Assembly: GCA_022885665.1 (NCBI GenBank)
Contig: JAGQDJ010000197.1
Span: 1 to 64,000, forward strand
Reading direction: 5' to 3'
From: Triops longicaudatus
Lineage: Eukaryota; Arthropoda; Branchiopoda; Notostraca; Triopsidae
Length of the DNA: 64,000 nt
The notes under the pieces are model-generated. The model saw nothing but the letters and a program-made list of their open reading frames with translations. It made no database searches and was not told the origin of the DNA. Within the stretch, counting starts at the first letter, position 1. Every line of letters starts with the position of its first letter. Made by a program: the position numbers and the translations under genes. This document shows positions 22,585 through 37,500 of this stretch, piece after piece.

Positions 22585-25500
22585 TCAGTCTTCGTCAGAT
22601 AAAGTTTCATACTGCGCAGACAACACAAAGGCGGGGCCTGAACTGGAAGGGGGCGGTGGATGAGAAGGGGGCCTCGGCGCAGCGGGGATAGGAGCGCCGC
22701 CTGACGGCGAGGCCAAAGATCGGACGGTAAGAGCCGAAAACGGGTACGCGTAAGATGTGTGTAAATATGGTTGAGGACTCAGACGAGGTGGGCCTGAAAT
22801 TCAATTGGGAAATAATATAGACAATTTAGAAAATGCTCCAGGAAATTACATTATATGTTACATTGATACATAAACACGTTATATGAGGTGATACCACGTT
22901 TCTCCATTTTACCTGAAGGTGCTGATGAATGAGGCGGAGCCAGAGCTGGTGATTGGCGATGGTCTTGCTCAGGGCCTCGTGGGGAGGGACTCAATCGCGG
23001 TCTTTTGGGCGGTGAATGAGCCGGCATCAGTAATGAACGCGACAAAGGAGGCCCTTCATTTTGTTGTTGCTGTTGCTGGCGATGTTCTTCATCTGATGTT
23101 CGCATGACTTCCACGATGCGGTTCTTAACGTAGTCCAAAGGCGACAAGGAGGGTTGGCCACCGTTGTTACTACTGCCCCCCGGATTAGATGCCGAAAGAG
23201 GGATCATGTTATGATGCCCTCTGCTGGTTCTCCGGTCGTTGGTAGGCGGCGACGGGGCAGGCAACACTCGCAACATGCCCGCGCTAGAGCTGGCTTCTTT
23301 CTCATGCTCTTGCAACGCTTTCCGCAGTTTCCAGTTCTGGAAGGCGAAGTCATCGAGACTTATGGAGGAATGAGGCGGGGGAGGATGGTGTGAAGGATGG
23401 CTGAAATCTTTGACGATGATGGATTCTATGTGCTCGCCTAACGTAAAACCCTTAGCTTCTACAGGCCTATGCGGTGACGCTCGGGAAGACAGAGGCATCG
23501 GGCCAGCTTGTCCATCTGCTCCTGTCCGTATCCTAGAACGCAATATAAACAAATGTAAATACAAAAAACTCGTACTTTCATCAATGATACGGTAGTTAAA
23601 TATAATCCCAAGTACACAAAACGAAATCTAATTATTAGAAAAATAACAAAGAAGAAAATTTTTAAAAATTGCCGTTCATTCTCTGGGACACAAAATAAGA
23701 AATTAAAAAGTAAAGCGATTCTGAGCTTCGTAAGTAGCATGCTACAACTAATGAAATACAAAACATAAAATATGAAAATTCTGACGTCGTTCACGAACAC
23801 TTAAGTTCCCCACCACAAGGACGCTACCATTAAGCGTAAAATGGATCTAAGCTTATTTAATATGCAATGAGGAGCCTAGTTTACTCACTTTGAAAAGAGA
23901 AGATCCGCCGGTCCTTTGATATTAGGCGGTAGACCAGCCATAGGAGGTGTGTGTCCTCGTCCGTGGGGATTATTCGATTCCCTTTCTCTTTCGCGTTCCC
24001 CGCTTCCTGCCGGTACTGCCTGGTTTATCTGGTGCGTTATGATAGCGTCAATTAGGGAAGCTGCTGTGATATCTTCCCTAGTGCCCGCGCCACTATTTCC
24101 ACCTGCGCTACCGCCTCCAGGACCCATAGCTGGCACTGACCCACCCACTTTGGGCGAATCTCGCTGATGACCGTAGTCTTCCCTGCGGCCATCCGACAGT
24201 AGCCTAGAAAACACAATTCATCAGTATTATTTTTTCTCTGTCCTGGGGTTAGCCTCAGAAACTAACTCGAAGACACGTAGCCAAACCTCTAAACTAAGAC
24301 CAAAGGTAACCTTACTGGATTTATCGTGACTTCACAGACTAGTGTTAAATTCTTTGCATTGCACTCTATGCGTGCTTCGTAAGTCTATCCCGGGAACGGA
24401 TGTACGGGACTTTTTTTTTTTAATAATTTATTTATTTAACGAAAGCATGCATATCGGACCCGAGGTCTTCTACGGTACCAACCTCGGTGGCGGCCCAAGA
24501 CGGCTATCTCGGTTATCTCTGATCGGTTCTCTTTCGGCTCTTTTGGCTTCGGCCGTAGACGCGCTGCTGGCATTTGATGACGGTACTGGTAACGCTGGCT
24601 GGGCGGCTGCTGTGTTCACCAGGTTTGCAAAAGCATCATGGTACGTGTAGGCGGGTGCCATCATAGGTTTAGATGGCGGGGGTTGCGATACCGGTGGTGG
24701 AGGCGCACTAGTGGGTGGTCTAGAACCACCCGTTGAAGACGGTGTGGCAGATCGCGAGGAAGATGGCATCACGGACGATGCCGGGGAGCCAGGTGGCGCT
24801 GTGCGAATGACTCCTTGTCGCTGTGATGGGTAAAAACCTTGCGCTCCTCCTCCTAAAGGCCCTGCGGCAGTATTCGCCCCAGGACTGGCACTACTGGCAT
24901 GACTGGATGACGTGGACGGCGGAGGATACAAGTCATGGTGCCCTGGGGGTTGTCTTAGGTAGATCGGAGCAGGAGCTGGTGGGTAGTAGGGATGTTGGGG
25001 TGGTTGTTGGGGGTGGTGGTGAGGTGGCAGCGAAGGATGTCCTCTGTGCTGCTGCAAGGGCAGTGGCTCCCGGTCGCGTTCAGGTGGCAGGGAAGAACGG
25101 GAAGGAATATCGCGCTCTCGACGCACGTCACGTTCCCGTTCCCGCTCTCTCTCTCTTTCCCGTTCGCGTTCCCGCTCCCTCTCCCGGTCACGCCGGCCCA
25201 CCATCTGTTGCGAAGTCAAATAATCATTCATGATAATCTGCTGTGAACTGAGTTGAGATTCGGTCGGATACGGCGCCCGGTGTGACAGTAAAAGGGGCGT
25301 GCCAGCCACGGCGGAGGGATGAGGCGTCGACGGACCCGTGTTAGCGGGAGATTGACGTTTATGGGCCACTTCCAGAGGCGACGCTCCCCGATTGTCGTAG
25401 CGATGGGTCAGATCATAAGCATGCGGCGGCATGTCTTTCGCACCTCCTGGCGGCGTCGCCAGCGGTCGTCGCAGCAATTCGCTACTTGATACAATCGGTG

Positions 25501-28500
25501 TCCCCTATTGCGAAAATAATAAAAAAAAAAAGTTTTCTTTACTTGGCTGTCAAGAACTGAATTGGTCATTCACAAAAAGCACTGAATAAAAAATGTTCAA
25601 ACAAAATAAATACTTCAAATAAGCAAAAACCTAAGAGAAGACTAATAAATGAATAAATCTGACTAATAAATGAACCGAATAAATCAGTGCTTCTCAACAG
25701 TTTTCGCCCCTTACTCAAAATCACCTCTCAGAAAGCTTCATTAACCAATAAAATATTTTCGAAATAAAAATAGAAATAAAGTTTAAGACTATTGCGCGCC
25801 TAATTGAAAAATCAAGGAACCGCTCGCTTAACGGTTCAGCCGTTTTTGCAACCAAAATATTCAATATTTGCCCGTAAGTTTTCGACAGTCCAAGTTTTGG
25901 ATCGTAACATCCACTACAGAACGTCGAGAATTTTGAAGAAAATTCATCGGATGAACTTCTTAGAAAACTCCAGCATTTAAGCATTTTGGGCACCGAATTT
26001 TCAGATGGTTTGGCTTGAAGGCTCGATTGGGACTTTTTAACTTAAACTTATTTATTTAAAAATAAAATTTAAAATATTAAGCTTTAAGTTTTAAGCAAAC
26101 TAATTTTCAAAAAGTCTATTCACGAAAAATAACACAATTTTACTCGATTGTTACCAATTTACTAAAAAGGCTTTGGAAAGTAAATTAAGGGAAGCTATAA
26201 TCATCACTATGCGTAACTTTACTGTCAGAAATGGATGGTGATATATTTTGGTGAAAGAGCCTGAACCGTTTAATACGTAATTTCCCTCAATCTCGATTAG
26301 GTAACGCGTATCTTCGAACGAAAATAAGGAAAGTCCACGGATTACTAAATTGGTGGGGAACACAAACGTTATTTTAGCCTTTCAGTTCTTCCGGACAAAA
26401 ATCGTCCCAGCAAGATATAATTTCAAATTTTCTTCAAATGGGCTCCATTACCCAAATCCAAACGGCTTTTGCCTACTTCGGGGTAATGTACCACTATTGA
26501 AAAACACTGGTAAAAATAGACAGTGAAATATGAGTAAGCTAATAAAAATAACAAAAATATACTGATAAGAATACATATAAAATGAAAATGATTATGAGCG
26601 ACGGACAATACTAACGGACAATAATTAAAAATCGCGAAACTACAAAATGAAAAGAAAAACAGCACAGAGGAACAAAAAATAATCCGATCACACGTCAAAC
26701 AGTACTAAATCGAAAAAGAAATAAATGACCATAAGAACAAATCACACAAAATATAAATAATAATACGAACTAACAAGAAAACAATACCTAAAACAATAAA
26801 AAAACTGTAAAAATAAATCCAAACAAAACAATAAACTACTTGAGTGATTGAGCCAGCGGAGAGATAAGCGGCCGATTCTTTGGGTTGCAGCGGTGTCGGA
26901 TGTGGCGCTCGTTCTAAGCGATGCGGATGGGTCAATAACGGCGTTCCATGAATAATAGAACCACCCACGGCCGGTCCAGGACTGGGACTCGAGCCACTCC
27001 CCCTGCCTACTGCCTGCACGGGCGATCTTTCGTTCCTGATGGGCATCTGGTGTTGCGGTGACGGCCCACCGGACGGTCCGCGACTGCTTAACGCCGGCGG
27101 GTTGGGCGCGTACGGCCGGTACATATCCTGCGGTTGCATGGGGGATAAAAAGTGACTCCTCGGATCCTTGTCCCTTTCGCGTTCCCTTTCTCTCTCTCGC
27201 TGCTCCCGGTGGTTGTGACTCTCCCTATCCCGGTCGCGTTCCCGGTCATCCGGCCGTTTCTTCATACTCAGATCTAGCGTGCCATTGTTGTCCTGCTCCA
27301 GTATCTGACCCCGGGGTTGCGGTGGCATGTGTGGCGGCTGTTGCGGGATGGGATGATGCTGCAACGGCTGCGGTGGATGGTCCATCATCATCAAACCCGG
27401 GTGCGATGGTTGCTGGCGGCTCATGGCGTGCTGCATCTGAACCATCGCCAAGCCTTCGCCCGCCAAGGGCGCGTCTGGCGAATGCACGGCGCGGGAAGGC
27501 AAGGGTACAGGCGGCGGGGCGTGCTGCGATGGCTGGAGTTGCTGTGGTGGTGGCGGCTGAGGCTGAGCGGGATGGGACATCTTGGAATAACCGCCCAAGA
27601 TGGATACTAAAGTCGGTGACGAAGAGGGCGGTACGCGATGGGCGTTGGAAGCCGAATGCAGGCCTGAGTCGCGGTTCATTTGCATCTCAATGACGTCAAT
27701 CATGATATCGCGAATGGACAAGGTTTGTGCCGCAGAGGCCGCGTTGGGCAGATTACTACCACCACCAGGGGCGTTAGGTACACTGTGGTTGGCGAGGTGA
27801 GGCGGCAGGGGGTGGGGACTGCTGCGATGGTTAGAAACCGGCCCCGATGGCGGAGGTAGCGATGCAGTTGAAACGGTGGACGCGGTTTGAGGAAGTGAGA
27901 TACTGATACTGGGAGCAGCGCGTTGACGACTGGGCACGCCGCTGGCATCGTCTACTTCGTTCGTTGCCCCGCCTTCATCCGCACTTATCTATGGAAGTAA
28001 GTAAATGGTCAGTTAGACGTACAGAAATGGGTATGACACGACGGACACACGTAGATAAGTAAAAGCTAACAAATGATACTATGTACCCATTGATCGACTG
28101 ATTTAGTTTTACACGCCATTACAAATTTGTCGGCAATTATTCTCAGGTCGAGTGAACACATACGGAGGACAAATGTTAGATTAGTGGATAAAACAAAATA
28201 TACAAGGTGTAATTTAAGAAGTAAATTGACGATTTGAAAACATTGTAATTTTATTATTTCTTTTTAATACTCTTGAGCACACAAGAAATTCAAATGTTTA
28301 CTTAAACATATCCTATGAAATGCTTTCGTTTTCGTTAAGATTTGTTGGACTTCTTCGAAGATCATGTGAGGTTCTTTCAGGTTACTAATTTTGCGGGTTT
28401 TAAACAAAGAATTTAAGGTAAAGTTTTTTTTTTTTTACAAAAATTCCGTGACTTACGGTTTCTGAAGAATCATAATCTTCTTTGCTGGGCGTATGGGAGC

Positions 28501-31500
28501 TACGAGGCCTGTGTTGTTGCTGCTGTGGCGGTGGTTGCTGTTGCGCTGAAGCAGGTGGCTGCGGGGGGAACTGTGTGCTCGCCATGTGGTGCGGCAAAGG
28601 TACCGGTACTGGGCTAGGATCTTCCCTCTTAACCGTCATTAGAACTTCAGCAACTTCCGTTACCACCGTTTCCACTTTCACGGCCACACCGGGGCCTTGC
28701 AATTCCGGTGAAGGCGGTCCAGTTACCGCCTCATCACAGGAAGACGTCGATGAGCCTGACTCCTCTTCATCGGTCAATGTGGGGGGCAAATGTCTCGATC
28801 CCTGTCATGAGCAAATAAAAACCACAACAACTGTTATAAGAGATCTTTGAACATAAAATAAAAAGTAACTGAAAAATGATTTTATGAACTATTCACATGT
28901 AAGCATTATGAGTGAGCCAAAGCTGTGCCATATTGTCACAATACATGGCAAGAATAGCTACAATTTAAACAGAACTACGGATTCCAGTAGTTATATGCAC
29001 AGATGGGCGGCTCAGATCCAAAAATGATCCGGATTGGATATCGATCCATAACATCTCTCCCGGATCGCGAGGTTTTGAGTGACGAGAGCTTTTTTTCGAA
29101 ACACCTTGTCAGCAGTGTTGTATAAGATTCATACAATGCTTTCTGATAATCGTATCACACATTGTAATTTATAATTACGTTAAACTTCTCTATTACGGTA
29201 ACGTGTGTTTGAAATACACGTTTGTCTTAGTGTGACGTCACAAGAAATTTTAGAACAGCCACATTTTCTAACTTCTCCAAATCGGTGTTTAGGAGAGATT
29301 CGTTAATAGATGCCAACGCAAGAGATAGGAATTATGGAAATACAGTTGCTATAGAGAACTTCCAAACATTTTAAGTTCTTTTCCGGAACTGTAAACTTTT
29401 TAAAATTCATTTTTACGTAGCCAAATATTAAATATCTTTCCGATACAATAGCTAGGGAAAAAACATTATTGTGACAATGAAAGTGTGGGCCTCTCTGCCA
29501 CTGTTACTTTGCTCAGAGCAACTGTCCTTTACGTCAGGTTATTTAGGTCATTTGAAGTTCTTCAGGTCTTTACTTCAAAAGAGGTTTTTTGACTCCTGCA
29601 CAACGACCAGAGGCTTGTCAACTCTTCCCTTCAAATCCCTTACTAACAAACTCACGAGAAGAATTGAAAGAACACGGAATTTAAGAATATACATAAAATA
29701 AGTCAAGTGTAAGAAATAAGAGTACTCTATTTTTTAACAAACTTAGAGAGACTTTTGCTCAAACTATGTTTAAAAACATGGATCCTTAAATAAAAAAACT
29801 ATAATTAAATAAACAAAATAAAAAATATTTTTTCAATTACGATTTTTCAATTACGTTATAGCAAGACTATTTTCAACTACATACCTTGTGAGACACGGAA
29901 TCCTTCAGCGTAGGATCGTAGTCCTCGCCCGGTCTGCCATCTCCCGCGCTACCTGCCCCGACACCGCCTCCTTGTTCCGCATTAACAGGCACCGAACTTC
30001 CTAATCGCCTGGCGAGCCGGTTGAAACACGCTGAGCAGCACTTGTTAACGTCACTTGTCACTTGAAATTCGGCAAAAACTGCCGCACGCGTTTCGGGACT
30101 CAGCTCGTGGACTCTTTGCGGCAACGGTCGCAATCTCTTCAACCGACGCTTAGGAGTGGCACACGACGGCATGGGGCAGTGCAAATACTTGCGACGCACT
30201 ACTTTGCACCGACACGCCGTACACACCCTGAACAACTGCAAGTCGGCATCAGGCGGTGGTTCCTCCAGCCCATACAGCGACGCTTGGTGACGCGGTATTG
30301 GCCGCGACTGGCCACCGTTCTCCAACTGCGTCTGACAAACAGCACAGCTATGTGCACCCAAGGTTGTCGCAGGTGGTGGGCTGGTACTTGGTTTCGGCTC
30401 CACGTGATTAGCTGTCACATTGGCTGTACCAGTACCACCAGATGTCACCTGAGTCGCTCCGACCACCTTAGAATCTTGCTGCTGCTGGTTCTTTTCTTCT
30501 TCCCAATTCGTCGGCGCTGAGCTTACCGGAGGCGCCGTGGCGGCTGACGTCACCTGCGTTATCGACACAGGTGGCGCCGCAGGCACGGGCGTCGCTATTC
30601 CAGGTAGTTCTTTCACTTCTGGCACTACACGGCGTCGTGGTCCCCGCTTGCGTTCCAATTTGGGGTCCACCGTCACCACCAACATGCCTTCAACGGTGTT
30701 CCCACTACCGGAGCCGCCTGGAAGTCCAGAATTTCCCTTCTGGTTCTCTCTGTTGCTATCCCACGCCGAACTACTAGACAAATCAGAGGACGGGGCATGT
30801 GACGAGGAAGCCGCGGCATTTTCTTCTTGTTTCATCATCTGTTCGCGCTGCAGTCTGGTGGTAACACCCTCTGTGATGGGGAACGGGAACCCACCGCCGG
30901 CGTTAGCAGCAGCTGCCGCGGCTGCTGCATTTGCGTTGGGTTTGGAGAGCGCCGCTTTGGAAGCACGCGTTCTTGCCCGGGACTTCCGCAACAACTGTTT
31001 GTAATTTACTGTTTTCTTGCTGAGATAGTAGTACTGGATGCAATCACTGACCGACTTGCGTTCCAAAAATGAGGCGACGACGACAAAATTCTTCGGGTGC
31101 TGCAGATACTTCTCCTTGAACGTTTCTTTCTCTTGTTCGGTCCAAATGTTCAACAACTGGCGTTCACGGTGTTCTGCCATGGCGTCTTCCACCAAACCGT
31201 TGCGGTTGACGAACCGGAAGCTGCGTTGGCGGGAATCCAACAGTAAAGGCGGAACCACCGCTAAGCTGCGCATTTTCTTCTCTTCATTCTCGGCTTCTTG
31301 CAAGCCATCCATGAACTCTTCCAGGTCGGCCTCGGATTTGATGCGCGAGCCAACGCGCGCAAAGCGTTCACGGTCTTCTCGCTGCTTGCGAAGTTCGCTG
31401 AACACTTTCTCATAGTACTCACGCTCTTTTTTCTTTGTGGTAGCCACGATTTGGGCAGGTGTCATGGGCAAGTTGCTGTTAGCGACGGCGGCGGTAGATT

Positions 31501-34500
31501 TATCATGAGGACCATTGGCGGTAGATGTACCGCTACTGGTGGATGTATTGGGCCAATTTGACGTGGAGGAGGTGGCGGGAGGCGGGCCAGTACCAGAGGA
31601 GGCGTTCAGCGAGGCGACGGCCATAGCTTCTTGCATCTTTTCTTGCCATTTAAGCCAGTCTGCGGTTAAACGGGCATAGGTTTGCGTTAAGTAGCGTTGC
31701 CTTGCTTCTTTCTCGCGTTGGCGGCGACGGAACATGGCTCGCAGTTGTTCTTTGAATGCTGCATAGACGGCTCGGTTTTGCTGGTACACTGGGGCGTCGC
31801 TAGGTTGATTGTACAAAGGTAAGTCAATGCTCGGACCGAGTTTTTCCAAAACCGCGTGCGCTTCCTGGGCTTTTTTCTGTAGAAAATATAAAAACTAAAA
31901 TATTAAAGAATCCAAACAACTCAGAAATGAAATTTTTCTACTACTTTACAATAAGAGATATTTTATAGAAGTTCTAAGTAACAGAATCTAGAATAGTCAA
32001 AAGATTTCAAAAATTATTTATTAACGAACATTCAGAAATGGAACGTCGTGAGCCTAAGAAAATGAAGAAACTTATATAATTCATTAAACACCTAAAAATA
32101 ACGAGAGAGGTTTCGGAATCCAACGAATCTCAAACCGCTGCCGCAGGAGAATTCTTCGAAATCACGAATACATAAAAAACAATGCGAACAAATGGAATTC
32201 ACGTGAAAGACACCTAAATATTCTGAAAGCTACAAGAGATGGCTAAAAATCAAATTCAAGAAAAATATATGTTTAAAAAGCGCAAAGAAACATTTTTTTT
32301 CTTAGTTGAGAGATTACGCGTACCCGATTTTCGGCGTAAATGATCTGCGCAATACTCCGATGCTTGGGACGTGGCGTGGCAGTTCCTTCGTCTAACGAAT
32401 CCGGTCTTAGCGCAGCTTCTTCAAGCTCGGCTTGCTTTTTCTTGGATTTCGCAATAGCCGACTCGGTCTTGGCAATTTCGCGGTCAACGGACGCAATTTG
32501 TTGTAACAGTATATCCTTCGTCGAGCGTAGGGGCGAGTCTTCCCTCCCTCCTTCACCCGGTAACGTCGGCGAAATGGCTTCCACCTGTGGTGTATACGCC
32601 GGTTCCTGTTTCGAAAGCACAGAGAAAAATAAGCCCAAGCCGCTTTCATTTATAAAAATATACGAATGGATTACCCTTGGTCGTGTATCAATCCTTAACG
32701 GTTGCGATTGTTCTTTCACCTCTCCACCCATTCGCATTTTCTTATACGGTGGATTATCCAGCGAAGAGGGTGACGGTGCTGATACCGGCTGACCTGGTTG
32801 TCCAGTAGATATAGGCGCAGCTCCACCCACTAAACCTCCGCTCATAAAGGGCATCAAACCTTCTCGATAGGAATCCCTGCAACAGAAATATACTTAAAAA
32901 TGTGCAACGTAAAAATAAAACTCCAAAGGTATTCAAAAGAAAAATTTAACTTAGTATACCTACCTTACTTACAATTACTTAAAAAGCAATGGCCATAAAA
33001 AACGCATATTGAGATTCTGATTTTGAACTGGGAATTTTTTCCGATTTTTTGTCAGAACCGTTCCTGAGTTATTTATTTGCAAACTTGTGGCATGTTTCTC
33101 ACTACGAAAAGCGTTACGTCACTGGGGTGAACAGCGCGAGAGGTGCGGCTAACGGACGTTCGTTTATACACTGAGTTGCTAGACTTCTCGTTTTGTGACA
33201 GTTTTACTCGGAAAAAGATACGCAAAAATCAAAATCTACCCGAACTGTATACTCTTGAATGAATACTCAAAACAACTCTATTTCATACCTGAGATAATAA
33301 GCTACTAGTTTTTCCTGCTGTTAAGGGGGTTTTAGTTTCTGAGTTACGTTTTCTTCCCCATTTCATTGCAAGTCGCGCCCACCCTGACCCCCACCCGCCT
33401 TGCTTACTTCTCTAACTACCTTTTGGTAGTAAAAAAGACACCACAAATGTGCCAAAAAGTATCTTGTTTACATCCTCCTGTTGTCGTGAAATAAGTTAAA
33501 ATAAAAGCTTTATTTTTGCCATCCTGAGAAAGCTTATTAATCGTTAAACTTGTAGACGCCTAGTTTGTAAAAAAGTAGTTCAAAATTTGAAAAACTGAGT
33601 AGTTTAAAAAAATGAAGATTTTTGCATCCAAACCTCGTTACGTCACCCGGATCACGTGCCACGCTGAACCCATGGCAAAATCGCCCCATTTGAATTTCAT
33701 TATTTCGCAAATATCTTCATATTATTTCGCACCCGAGAAAAAGGAAACAGAAATCTAGAAACTAGATTTTTTTCCTGTTTACAAGACAAAGTTGTTGTTC
33801 TTTTATGTCCATTGTCCTTTAAGGGTAGCAAAAGATTCTGTTAAGCTTAACAGTAAAATGGTAATAAACACGCAATGCATTAGAAGCGAAATGTAGAAAA
33901 CTTGAGAAATGTAATACATTAAAGCATTTCATACTTATAGCTCCTTCTTGTAAAACCCAACCCTTTTGCCAAAGAATAAGCTTGTATACAGAACAAAATA
34001 TTAGGAAGACGTGTAAAATAGTATACGTACGAGTAAGGAGGCATGCCGAGGGCGGAGCGACTACCATGTCCCATATTTCCGCCACTGAAATCCGGCGCGG
34101 ATGCCATGGGCAAGAGCGTAAGCCGTCGATTCCGCCCATAGTCGTTATTTCCGCCGCTGCTCGTGCTGCCAGGACGATCGGGTGGCGAGCGCAAATGGAA
34201 AGGCGAGTGCGCTTCCCGGTAAGTAGTGGCCCCTAGCGGCGGCTGGTGTGGCGGCGGAGGACCAGACAAGTACCGCACGCCGGCGTTAGAACCGTACATC
34301 GGCATGCTAACCGGGGGAGGCGGGGCTTGTGGCGATGCCCGCGTCTTGTACGGCGAGTTGTCCGAAGGATGCGGCGACCTAAACAAAAGCGACATACTTA
34401 ATACTAACGCTTGTTTTACCACTTAACCAGACACTTTTACGCTTTTAAGAATTTTACAAATTACAACGAAAGGTTAACCACAAGACCACAAGCGCGTAAA

Positions 34501-37500
34501 AATAAATAATAAAAAAATAAACGAAAAGGAAAGAATAAAATAGAATAGATCTCTGATTTTGTCAACCGGCCAGGATGGAAAAGTGGTGGACTAGGCTAAC
34601 TAGAATATGTTCTTATTTCGTGTCCACAAAAACAACTATGTTCATGATTCAGAAATCTTAACACGTGAAACATTTTAACAATGGAAAATCTCGTTTCTTA
34701 AAATTCAAAACCAAGCTCAATGTGACTCACGAGGAACGTAAAATCCGTTCGATAAGATACGCTATCTGCGTTCTCATATTCATAATACATCTGCATCTTA
34801 TTAAAATCGCCGTAGGGCAGCGCAGTGAATTCTTCACTGACCGCTCGTCATTCTTTCACCATACTTTAGTATTCAAGGTCAGGTAATGAAAGGCGTCCGA
34901 CCTTGGCCGCCAGGTACCCGGACACAGCGTAGCTCAAACTCATTATACTAGTATGCAAATTTTTTCGGACCCTATTACTTGCCTCACTACTTCGGCTGTC
35001 CATCCTGAAACAGTTACTTCCAAACAATTGGTTGCGCAAAAACAGTACTGAGCACTGGTGAAAGGGAAAAAGGCAAACGAAGCATAAATAAACGAAACAG
35101 GTGCTTTTTAACTAAGCTTGGGATTCGCTATGCGATCAAAAAGCTATTCTGGGAATAACATACACAAGATTCACTACATTCCAGGGAAACAAATTTCTTC
35201 GTAGCATTTCCGTTCTGAGTGCTATTTTCGAGCTGGATAAAAACACTCTAGCTCAATGTTTTATTAATTCCGGAGAAATTACACATTGGCTTTGTTCGTT
35301 TCTTCGAAAATAGGCCAGGAAACGGTTCACTACGCTTGAAAGACGCACTGAATTGTAAACTAATAAACCTACCCAAGACGCATCATACGCGTGAAAATAT
35401 TCCGCAACAAAAAATAATATTCGAAAACTATGAGACGATCTAAGTTTTTTGGGCACTTACATAAATTAATTACCAGTGCGCTAAGCTCATAGCAAAATTG
35501 ATAACCTAACACTAAAAATTACAGATAACAAAGAATGATAACAAAGAACTTCCGCTTTTACTTTACGTTATCTACTTTTATAAACTCATCCTCCTTATTT
35601 CCAACTCACATTTGCAGCGTTCGTATCAGAACACACAAGTTAAAACATACTTAAAATATAGACCGTATAAAACTAACGCTCTTACTAAAAGCTCAACTCT
35701 CCGTCGTGTAACTCGTCACTTAACAATCGATCTAAGCAAAAAATCTCAACTTTTCTAACACAGCGGTTGCGTGAGCATTTGCAAACTATGTTCGAGAGGG
35801 AAATTTAGTTAGTTCGCCTTATCACCCAAGCCCTTGTGATGGTAACATTCATTGGTTTCAGCCATGAATTTCTACACCGCCGCTAAAATAGCCCTCAATC
35901 GCGAAAACGTCGCTACTGTTTAGTACTTTTTTTTTTAGCTTGAATTGACATTTTTCTTTTTAACGTAATACCTACTGAGCTGCACCACCATTTTCCATAA
36001 AAACTCGACTAGAATAAAAAAAAAAGAGTTTAACCAGTAAAATATATCATATAGGAAACTCCTAAAAATGGGCATTAATTTCCCGCCTGTTCTATAGCAA
36101 ATTTCCTTTGCAACGAAAAGCTTAGGTGCCCAAATAACAGTTTCGGACGACCTAAGCTCGCTATAATTAAACTCCCCATACACGACAGGTGTGCTAGACC
36201 CTACAAAAACGGAGGAGTCCCCCTCAGGCGCAATACAACTGTACCGCCATGAACTTGGTTCCTGCAATCTCACAACTGCCCCGGTGCCATTTTCTTTTTG
36301 TTCGCGACCCTAGTCACGTGTCGTCTGATCATGTGTGCCGGGATCGAAAGCGAGACCAGCCCGAAAAACAATTGCAACTTGATTCATCATCGATCCAACA
36401 CTATTTATAAATATCGACGCTGGTAGACTTATGTGTGTGCCACCTGTCTGGCTCCTAGGCTTGTCTACCAGCGGAAGCGCAGGCGCGCACACTACGCATT
36501 CCAAATACGAAGGTATTTGATACAAAAACAAGCTTCCACATGTCTGGATACAAATGCTTTCAAAGAGCTTTGACCTTTCCCCAGAAATTAGTTTTCCATT
36601 TTATTCAGAAAAGCAAGAAAAAAGTCTCGTAAAGGCCACGCACGACAAGCTAGTCAATGCTTGGTACTAACCTGCTTGGAATCGACAAGTACACAAGTAA
36701 AAATAAAAGCGAAATGTTCCTCGCAAGCTGCCTAACAATTCGACGAAAAGCAGCACTTTTCCTGAAAACTTCTTACTTTCGTTGGACTCTCTTGTCTCCT
36801 CTTTCTGTCTGCGCCCTCTGCAATCCGTTTCCCTGGAACTCTCAGCCTTTATGTAATATGAAAAGGGAAAAAAAGATCCAAAATGGACGACTCCTGCTTA
36901 CTGGAGCGTTCCGCCCCAATTGCGCTCACCGAAACCCTCATTACCCAGTAAACAACATCTTAACCAATCCTCTTCCACCTCGGGTTTCACTTTTCTGATT
37001 CTCATTTAGTCACTCCATTGGAATAATGCTTACAAATAGCAAAACTAATAAAAAAGTGTAACATTTTATCACAAAAAAAGGACTGCATAAAAGGGTCTGA
37101 GAGTTTAAAAGGAGGTATTCATTCTGACATGACAAGTCTTAGGGAAGCTAAACGGCCATTCATGACAATATAAATTACAGCACCAAAAACACTACAGTAA
37201 ATTCTAAGAAATTAGGAATATAAATAACAATGTATCTCGAAAAACTATATGATCAATATAATGTAATAAAATACAGTACCATGTGTAGGTGTGGTTTCTA
37301 AGAAGTGACAGGAACCCATCGAAAACAAATTCTAACAACAAATGCTAAGTATCGTGCAATAACACTTTCCAAGAAACGTAATACATCTGCCAATGGGCAA
37401 GACTGAAACGCGCCTTCCGTTAAGTTGATTTACAGGGGATTAAAACCCTTTTTGGGGGCCATAGACCTTTTCATTGTGCAAGAGCGCGTTGTATTGAGTA

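Noticed and set aside
27058..27693. Plus-strand ORF of 211 codons
   Set aside because: Antisense shadow of SMRTER exon 7 (Pro/Gln/His-rich), with no family match.
30537..31004. Plus-strand ORF opposite the SMRTER SANT exon
   Set aside because: Antisense shadow of a GC-rich, Ala/Ser/Pro-coding exon. The minus-strand frame matches NCoR.
35935..36531. Two adjacent minus-strand open frames in SMRTER intron 1
   Set aside because: Broken by stops between them and no recognisable domain; likely chance or an unidentifiable relic.
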